From contig PMZX01000319.1 of NCBI GenBank assembly GCA_003170035.1, forward strand, positions 1-12,190: a stretch of 12,190 nucleotides of DNA, written 5' to 3'. This DNA is from Myxococcales bacterium (GTDB lineage: Bacteria > Myxococcota_A > Polyangia > Fen-1088). Under the pieces are notes generated by a model, which saw only the letters and a list, made by a program, of their open reading frames with translations, was not told the origin of the DNA and did not search any database. Position 1 is the stretch's first letter. The number at the start of each line of letters is the position of its first letter. The position numbers and the translations under genes are program-made. This document shows, piece after piece, positions 7,653 through 12,190 of this stretch.

Positions 7653-9692
7653 ATGAGGAAAACAAGACACCTCGGCCTCGCTCCTCTCTTCGCACTGCTG
7701 CTGGTCGGCGGTTTGGCGGCATGCAGCCCGTCCGACAAGGGCGGAATAGTACTGACCGTCAGCCCAGACTCTACAGTCCTGCAGCCCCCAAAGATCACGT
7801 CGCTTCAGGTGACGGTAAACGGAACGACAAAGACCTATGATCTGCCAAGCGGGCTGTCCGGGAACGGGACCTTGGGTATCAAGACCAGTCCTGGCGACAA
7901 GTCAATCGTCGTGGACGGCTTCGCCCAGGGCAACCGCGTGGCGACCGGGACAGGCAGTTGTCCGGCCACGGGTGGCAAGGTTCTCACGTGCACCGTCGTA
8001 CTGCATGCGATAGCCGGGGATGCGGGCGCAATCGCTGACGCCAGTCCTTCCAGTACCGGCGGAGCACCCGGGTTCGATGCCAACCCGGGCAGCGACGTTC
8101 CGGCAAGCACAGGCGGATCAGGAGGCATAGGTGGCGCAACCACTTTCGGCGGAACAACAGGCACCGGCGGCGTGACCAACCCCGGTGGCACAACCGGTGT
8201 CGGCGGCGTAACCAGCACAGGTGGGCTATCAAGCATCGGCGGCAGCAGTGCTCATGGCGGCTCGCTGGATGCGGGCGGCGGAGCACCCGGCCTCGATGCC
8301 AGCTCCGGTACCGACGCTCCAACAAGCGGAGGCTCGGGAGGGACAGGCGGCGTAACCACTTCCGGCGGAACAACCCGCACCGGCGGCTCAGCCGGCACCG
8401 GCGGAGCGACCAGCACCGGTGGCGCGACCAGAGTCGGGGGACAAACCGGCGGCAGCAGCGCAACCGCCGGAACGACGAGCACGGGCGGCTCGACTGGTGG
8501 CACGACGAGTACGGGAGGCGCCGCGGGTGGCGCCACGAAGCTAGTGGCAACGGCGGTGGCCGCCGCTTGGGACCACTCTTGTGCGCTGATCAAGGACGGT
8601 ACGATCTGGTGTTGGGGCAACAACAGCGATGGAGAACTCGGCAATCAAGACCCCAAGATCGATGGCACGGCTGTCATCTACGAAACCAAGCCCGTTCAAG
8701 TGAAGGGTGTCACACAGGCGATATCTGTTGCAACCGGGGACTATCACACATGTGCGGCACTCGCGAGCGGCACAGTCCAATGTTGGGGTTACAATGGATA
8801 CGGTCAATTGGGTAATGGGGCCTCGGGAAGAAATAGCCGCAGCATAACGCCAACGGCGGTTATCGGCATGCCTGCCGGCGTGGGCGGCGTAGCCGTCGTG
8901 GCCGGCAGCAGCCACACCTGTGCCCTGCTCTCGGACAAGACCGTCAGGTGCTGGGGGGATAACACCTACGACCAGCTAGGAAGCGGCTCAAGCACGCTCA
9001 CAAGCAGCACGGTACCCGTAGCCGTTGTGACAAATGCTTCCACCCTCAGCCCGCTGACCAATGTGACGACGTTGGCCCTGACCACAGACCATGCCTGCGC
9101 CATTCAGTCTGGTGGGGCCCTCTATTGTTGGGGAGACAATCTGTGGGGTCAACTCGGGACCGGCACTACCAACAGCACCACCGTGGCGGTCAGAGCCGGG
9201 ACGATACAAGCAGTCGCCGTCGGCACAGGTGACGGTCACACCTGTGTGGTAGGAAGTCCGACGACAGGAAGTCCCTTCAACGTGCAGTGCTGGGGCCGTG
9301 ACTCCTACGGCGAACTTGGTGATAACGGCAGTAGTGGTGATGAGATCCACACGCCGGTCAACGCGAGGGTTTCAGCAAACGCCTCTGCGATTGCGCTGGG
9401 CGCGGACCACTCGTGTGCCGTGCTCGTCAATCCTAGTGTGACAGTCCAATGCTGGGGCGACAATGCCTACGGCCAACTCGGCAACGGCAACACCGGCGAC
9501 AGCCCCGTACCGGTAGACGCGCTTTCTCTGACCCAAGCCAAGTTCCTGAGCGCTGGGGAGGGTGACACCTGCGCGGTGGTCAGTAGTGGTGCGGTTTACT
9601 GCTGGGGCCATAATGACTACGGGCAACTCGGAGATGGCAACGGAGGTCCAGACACACAAAGTGCGGTGCCCGTGTTGGTAAGTGGATTCTGA
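7653..9692 (+). CDS. RCC1-repeat lipoprotein with Gly/Thr-rich linker
   Basis: A 679-residue predicted lipoprotein. The signal peptide ends in a lipobox LAAC with the acylated cysteine at residue 24. Residues about 28-125 form a beta-rich domain (IVLTVSPDSTVL onward) with one CX9C pair. Residues about 131-294 are a low-complexity linker of Gly-Gly-Thr/Ser/Ala units. Residues about 298-679 carry seven RCC1 (Alpha-tubulin suppressor-like) repeats, recognisable by C-x(9-14)-CWG followed by (G/D)xLG. This number fits a closed seven-blade propeller displayed at the cell surface. Five repeats have CX9CWG; the fifth and sixth are longer (CX14C and CX11C). RCC1 propellers usually bind proteins or polymers; the ligand here is unknown. 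The gene follows the TPR gene by 2 bp and has AGGAG eight bases before its ATG. No clear terminator follows. Bacterial proteins of this layout are frequent in myxobacteria. Confidence 0.9.
   Translation: MRKTRHLGLAPLFALLLVGGLAACSPSDKGGIVLTVSPDSTVLQPPKITSLQVTVNGTTKTYDLPSGLSGNGTLGIKTSPGDKSIVVDGFAQGNRVATGTGSCPATGGKVLTCTVVLHAIAGDAGAIADASPSSTGGAPGFDANPGSDVPASTGGSGGIGGATTFGGTTGTGGVTNPGGTTGVGGVTSTGGLSSIGGSSAHGGSLDAGGGAPGLDASSGTDAPTSGGSGGTGGVTTSGGTTRTGGSAGTGGATSTGGATRVGGQTGGSSATAGTTSTGGSTGGTTSTGGAAGGATKLVATAVAAAWDHSCALIKDGTIWCWGNNSDGELGNQDPKIDGTAVIYETKPVQVKGVTQAISVATGDYHTCAALASGTVQCWGYNGYGQLGNGASGRNSRSITPTAVIGMPAGVGGVAVVAGSSHTCALLSDKTVRCWGDNTYDQLGSGSSTLTSSTVPVAVVTNASTLSPLTNVTTLALTTDHACAIQSGGALYCWGDNLWGQLGTGTTNSTTVAVRAGTIQAVAVGTGDGHTCVVGSPTTGSPFNVQCWGRDSYGELGDNGSSGDEIHTPVNARVSANASAIALGADHSCAVLVNPSVTVQCWGDNAYGQLGNGNTGDSPVPVDALSLTQAKFLSAGEGDTCAVVSSGAVYCWGHNDYGQLGDGNGGPDTQSAVPVLVSGF
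8052..8534 (+). repeat. Low-complexity Gly-Gly-Thr/Ser coding repeat with an internal ~110-bp duplication
   Basis: The linker of the RCC1 lipoprotein is built from irregular 9-18 bp units reading accggcgg(n) or similar (protein TGG, TGGxxx, GGxT). Within it, the segment 8061-8171 (GAPGFDANPGSDVP...) recurs diverged at 8280-8387 (GAPGLDASSGTDAP...), a shift of 219 bp or 73 codons with one codon lost. The duplication stays in frame. Such tracts are prone to slippage and length change. Confidence 0.85.
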
Positions 9693-9826
9693 AGTTGCAC
9701 GCGTCGGCCTCTGCGTCTGGAGCAGATCGTCGCAGGGTGTGCCGAGGCGCTGGCCCTCGTAGACTCCCAGATCCTGGTAGATGAGCACGTGGTTGTCCTC
9801 GCGGGGTAACTGCACCAGTTCGAGTT
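9693..9826 (-). pseudogene. Short coding remnant of unidentified protein
   Basis: On the - strand, about 44 codons read like real protein: TKELELVQLPREDNH, then VLIYQDLGVYEGQRLGTPCD, then DLLQTQRPTRAT. The frame is closed upstream by a TAG just beyond 9826 and has no own stop before it enters the antisense of the RCC1 gene. It has no start or ribosome site of its own. The composition (balanced acidic, aromatic and hydrophobic residues) differs from the Arg/Pro/Ser-rich shadow frames around it. I do not recognise the family. It is most simply a fragment of a gene broken by rearrangement, abutting the kinase remnant on the other strand. It could still be chance. Confidence 0.35.
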
Positions 9827-10027
9827 CCTTCGTCTACGAGATGCTGAGCGGCCACCAGGCGTTTCCCGGCGAACAGCTTCCCCGAGGTCATCTACCGCGT
9901 GGTCTTCGAGCCGCACCCGCCCCTGGCTGCACTCGTGGGCCGGATCTCTGCGCGCGTGGTCGCGGCGGTCGACCGCTCTCTGGCCAAGAAAGCCTCTGAT
10001 GGACCTCGCGCGCCTTCGTCATCCTGA
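9826..10027 (+). pseudogene. Remnant of a Ser/Thr protein kinase (C-lobe only), frameshifted
   Basis: Two adjoining frames together read as the late part of a bacterial Hanks-type kinase domain. FVYEMLSGHQAFPGEQLP (from about 9829, frame of 9841) is typical of the helix after the activation segment, where family members have YEMLTGxxAFxG. One extra base in the C run at 9880-9883 shifts the frame. The sequence then continues EVIYRVVFEPHPPLAALVGR and ARVVAAVDRSLAKKASD, the end of the kinase fold, before a TGA at 10025-10027. The N-lobe, the catalytic HRD and DFG motifs and any sensor domain are missing. The fragment is therefore dead. Such kinases are very numerous in myxobacteria. It ends where the next remnant begins (about 10000), so the two were probably joined by recombination. 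Confidence 0.65.
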
Positions 10028-10437
10028 CCCGCGCCTATTGCAAGACCGGAACGGACGCGACAGCGGCCAAGGCGAAGGCGGACCTGCGCTACCTGTACCT
10101 GTCGGGCGGGATCTTCGACGGCAACTCGCCGTGCAGTTCCTGCGCGTCGGGCTGCACGACCAAGGGAACTTCCTGCGCCAACACCGCAGGCTGCGGCTGG
10201 TGGGGTTGCTGGCAGTACATGGGCAACATGAACCTGCCCAACCAGACCAACGCCTGGAAGGACAACCGCGTGGACTACTTCTTCGGTCACACCGCCGACC
10301 TGGCAGCCAGTCACTCCATCGGGATGGCCTTCGGCGCCGGCGAGGGCGCCCAGACCACGCCTGAAAGCGACGGGGGCAATCTGGTGTCCAAGCTGAACGC
10401 CTACGCCGCCTCTGGCGGGCAGGCCTACTGTCCCTAG
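10003..10437 (+). pseudogene. C-terminal fragment of a secreted cysteine-rich protein, no start codon
   Basis: The frame opens after a TGA at 9997-9999 and runs to TAG at 10435-10437, about 145 codons. The first ATG is deep inside (10210 or 10219), after clearly protein-like sequence. The translation begins AFVILTRAYCKTGTDATAAK, has a cluster of cysteines (CSSCASGC, TSC, AGC, WWGC) and ends FGAGEGAQTTPESDGGNLVS followed by KLNAYAASGGQAYCP. It has eight cysteines, an even number that suits disulfides in an exported protein. The tail with FGAGEG..TTP..DGG looks like the end of a secreted enzyme, possibly a glycoside hydrolase, but I cannot assign a family. Missing the start, signal peptide and N-terminal domain, it is best seen as a truncated gene fused behind the kinase remnant. 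Confidence 0.55.
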
Positions 10438-10517
10438 TCGCGACGGCGTTGAGAACCTGACATTCTTCTGTTCGCTTTCTGGCGACGCGACAGGCATTGT
10501 GCAGGGACTGCAACCCG

Positions 10518-10546
10518 CCAGGGCCGCCGGGCGGCTGGCCCCTGGC
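10518..10546. other. GC-rich imperfect inverted repeat upstream of 10565
   Basis: The arms CCAGGG + CCGCC and GGCGG + CCCCTGG can pair into a bulged hairpin. There is no T run, so it is not called a terminator. It overlaps the sigma-54-like element. Confidence 0.3.
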
Positions 10547-10551
10547 TTGCA
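10536..10551 (+). promoter_or_regulatory. Candidate sigma-54 (-24/-12) promoter
   Basis: TGGCCCCTGGCTTGCA matches the consensus TGGCACrNNNNTTGCW at TGGC, the C of the -24 box and all of TTGCA, with exactly correct spacing between the GG and GC dinucleotides. It faces the envelope protein gene at 10565. Transcription would start near 10562, leaving only about three bases before the ATG. Either the message is almost leaderless or the match is chance. Sigma-54 promoters are common in myxobacteria and need an enhancer-binding activator; no activator site was sought successfully. Confidence 0.4.
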
Positions 10552-10564
10552 CAACGATGGCACC

Positions 10565-11272
10565 ATGCTCCGCAAGACACGTGGCCACGGTTTCGCCACC
10601 CGGTGCTGGATCGCCGTCATACTGGACGCCGTTGCGGTGGTTGGCTATGCAGACCGCGCCGCTTGCGCTGAGCCGCCTTCCCCTGAGATCCCCAACCCCG
10701 CGCTTGCGCCCTTCCAGCCGGCTGATGACCGTGCAGCAACCCCGCCACCCATCCCGGCCCCTGCGCTGGCACCGCCATTCGTGCAGAGCCCTGCCCCGCC
10801 CCCAGCGGCCACCAGGTGGTACGGCTACCAGATCATGCTGTCCGATGCTGCGTCGGTCACTTTGCTATTTACGGGCTCGCCAGGGGCATTTGGGGGGCTC
10901 GCTTTGTACGCTGCAGGCCCCCCCATCATCCACGTCGTGAACAGACAATACGGTCTGGCCGTCGCCAGCCCGTTGCTGCGTTCGGTGTTGCCCGTGGTGG
11001 GTGCACTGGCCGGCGCAAAGATGGAATCCTGCACGCCAAACGAGTTTCTCTGCGGGTTGGGTGGGGCCGTCGCCGGTTTGGCGGTTGGCGCGGCTGTGGC
11101 CATGATCGTGGACTGGAGCCTGGCCTGGGCTCCGGAATCCGCCGCCACATCGAGCCCCAGCCCTGCCGAGCAACACGCGCGTCCTGCGCGCCGCCCGCGC
11201 TTCGCACTCACCTCGGCCGGGGTGGTCCCCACCAGCGACGGCGCCAGGCTGGTCCTGGGCGGCCGGTTCTAG
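10565..11272 (+). CDS. Small exported membrane protein with proline-rich N-terminal spacer
   Basis: A 235-residue protein whose exact function I do not know. From the ATG at 10565 it has a basic, then hydrophobic leader ending RAACA (cleavage near residue 35). A Pro/Ala-rich spacer follows at 37-82, then a domain opening WYGYQIMLSDAAS with three hydrophobic stretches at about 90-120, 136-151 and 161-185. The motif GPPIIHVVN at 118-126 and the Cys156/Cys163 pair are notable. The tail is polar and ends TSDGARLVLGGRF, a beta-strand-like end reminiscent of outer-membrane or envelope proteins. The frame extends upstream to a GTG at 10499, but that would hide the leader, so 10565 is preferred. A sigma-54-like element ends 13 bases upstream. 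Similar GPPxxH proteins of unknown role are frequent in myxobacteria. It converges with the - strand remnant at 11269. Confidence 0.75.
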   Translation: MLRKTRGHGFATRCWIAVILDAVAVVGYADRAACAEPPSPEIPNPALAPFQPADDRAATPPPIPAPALAPPFVQSPAPPPAATRWYGYQIMLSDAASVTLLFTGSPGAFGGLALYAAGPPIIHVVNRQYGLAVASPLLRSVLPVVGALAGAKMESCTPNEFLCGLGGAVAGLAVGAAVAMIVDWSLAWAPESAATSSPSPAEQHARPARRPRFALTSAGVVPTSDGARLVLGGRF

Positions 11273-11359
11273 TTTCCGCTGTCGTAGCCCGAGCAGTCCC
11301 GCACGAAGGCGCCGTAGCGCTGCAAGGCGCGCGCGATAGCCAGGCCGGCCGGGGTCAGG
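11269..11359 (-). pseudogene. C-terminal tail fragment of an unidentified protein
   Basis: Between the two convergent genes the - strand reads LTPAGLAIARALQRYGAFVR followed by DCSGYDSGN and a TAG at 11271-11269. The ARALQRYGAFVRD pattern resembles the C-terminal segment (ALQrYGm.laDnG) of a group of secreted proteins in actinobacteria and myxobacteria. It is in a different frame (+1) from the cysteine-rich gene at 11360 and has no start of its own. Either it is debris of a lost gene, or a frameshift near 11360 separates it from what lies upstream. The latter is less likely, because the cysteine-rich protein ends cleanly after its last unit. Its stop overlaps the stop of the + strand gene by three bases. 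Confidence 0.4.
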
Positions 11360-12190
11360 CTACTGGCAGGCGGTGACGTCGGGGATGGTGCACACGCCGG
11401 CAGAGCTGCCGGCTGCGGTCACACAGCGTGCGCCGGTATAGCAGGTCGGTCCGAGCACAGTGTCGCAGAGGCTGCCGTCGGCCACTTGCTTCTTGCACGT
11501 GCCGAGGTCTGTTGCCGGGGCCAGGCCGGTCGCCGTGTAGCATTCGCCCGCCAGACAGTCGGCGCGCGTGCCATCAGCCAGGGTACCGCAGGGCTGCCCG
11601 TCGCCAACCAGGTTGACCTTGGTGCAGACCTTGCTGCCCGCCAGCCCCTCGCAAGCCAGTCCCTGGAAACGCAGGCACCCCGGTCCCGTGCCACCGCAGG
11701 CGGCTCCCTCGGTCGCCCCGCCCGCCACGCAAGTCTTGCTTCCCACTGTTCCCGAGCAGGTCAGGCCAGAGGCACAGTTGATCTGGCTCGCATCGGCCCC
11801 GTCGCAGGCCACCCCTGCCCCGATGTTGTCCTGACATACCTGCGACGAGGAGTTGCAGATCTGATCGTGGGCGCAGCCGGTATCCACGCACGAGCTGCCT
11901 GCGGCCGGTGGATCGTCGCAGGTGCCGCACACCGCGGTCTTGTTGCCACTGCAGTAGGCGCTGGCGCACTGGCCGGCCACAACGCATGACTGACCGTTCG
12001 CACGCGGGCCCGCCGGCGCACACCCGGCGGCTGGCACGTTGTCGAAGAAGTCTTGGCAGGACAGGGTGGCGTAGGCGGCAGCGCACTGTTCTGTCAGGGT
12101 CGGGTTGTTGCCGTTCCCCGGGGCCTTGAGCCGGCTGGTACAGTCATTCTTGACCCTGGTCAGGCAGGAGTATGCGCCCTGGTTAAGGCT
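11360..12190 (-). CDS. Secreted cysteine-rich protein with six tandem four-cysteine units, 5' end outside the window
   Basis: The frame is open from the window edge at 12190 down to TAG at 11362-11360, giving 276 visible residues with about 31 cysteines. The visible N-terminal part (to about residue 57) contains AYATLSCQDFFDNVPAAGC, a segment typical of predicted lipoproteins of myxobacteria. Then come six consecutive units, each opening G-x-x-C and holding four cysteines: GQSC..., GSSC..., GVAC..., GAAC..., GQPC..., GSLC.... The even cysteine number per unit suggests an exported protein with two disulfides per unit. The start codon and any signal peptide or lipobox lie beyond 12190. Although a GTG at 12037 could start a shorter protein, coding-like sequence continues upstream, so the gene is treated as 5'-partial. 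The function is unknown; a cell-surface or matrix role is an inference. Confidence 0.8.
   Translation of the reverse strand, partial: SLNQGAYSCLTRVKNDCTSRLKAPGNGNNPTLTEQCAAAYATLSCQDFFDNVPAAGCAPAGPRANGQSCVVAGQCASAYCSGNKTAVCGTCDDPPAAGSSCVDTGCAHDQICNSSSQVCQDNIGAGVACDGADASQINCASGLTCSGTVGSKTCVAGGATEGAACGGTGPGCLRFQGLACEGLAGSKVCTKVNLVGDGQPCGTLADGTRADCLAGECYTATGLAPATDLGTCKKQVADGSLCDTVLGPTCYTGARCVTAAGSSAGVCTIPDVTACQ

Noticed and set aside
8052..8534. CRISPR-like or satellite repeat array
   Set aside because: Units are irregular in length and sequence, stay in frame and encode a Gly/Thr linker; there are no spacers of constant size.
7835..8644. - strand frames with Pro/Val or Arg/Leu repeats opposite the RCC1 linker
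   Set aside because: They are the antisense reading of the Gly/Thr repeat tract and have no independent gene signals.
9781..9999. Intact small gene of 72 codons starting at 9781
   Set aside because: Only its middle (YEMLSGHQAFPGE) is protein-like, and that belongs to the frameshifted kinase remnant; the rest is out-of-frame sequence.
10499..10564. N-terminal extension of the envelope protein from a GTG at 10499
   Set aside because: It would bury the signal peptide and overlaps the inverted repeat and sigma-54-like element; no ribosome site is seen.

Overview
The window is GC-rich DNA that most resembles a myxobacterium (Polyangia/Myxococcota). I infer this from family style, not from any marker gene. 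The clues are a signal-peptide/TPR/proline-rich/transmembrane protein, a lipoprotein with a Gly/Thr-rich linker and RCC1 repeats, a 'GPPIIH' envelope protein, a secreted protein made of four-cysteine units, and a remnant of a Ser/Thr protein kinase.

Positions 1-6831 hold the tail/baseplate block of a type VI secretion system (T6SS), all on the + strand and tightly packed: tssC (3' end only), hcp, tssE, tssF, tssG, tssH/clpV. Start/stop overlaps (tssE-tssF 1 bp, tssF-tssG 37 bp) and short gaps (57, 25 and 19 bp) indicate one operon. Together these genes encode the contractile sheath (TssC), inner tube (Hcp), baseplate wedge (TssE/F/G) and the ATPase that recycles the contracted sheath (ClpV). 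No membrane-complex gene (tssJ, tssL, tssM), tssK, tssA or vgrG is present here; they would have to lie upstream or elsewhere.

Positions 6832-9692 hold a 129-bp spacer followed by two genes 2 bp apart: a secreted, membrane-anchored TPR protein and a lipoprotein with a long low-complexity linker and a seven-repeat RCC1 propeller. They look co-translated. Whether they serve the T6SS or merely sit next to it cannot be told from sequence.

Positions 9693-10437 are a scrapyard of three gene fragments: a short - strand coding remnant, the C-terminal lobe of a Ser/Thr kinase with a one-base frameshift, and the C-terminal part of a cysteine-rich secreted protein with no start codon. Then come an intact small envelope protein (10565-11272), preceded by a good sigma-54-like -24/-12 element, another short - strand coding tail (11269-11359), and on the - strand the 3' part of a secreted protein with six tandem four-cysteine units (11360-12190, running off the window). 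No RNA gene, CRISPR array, insertion sequence or clear intrinsic terminator was seen.
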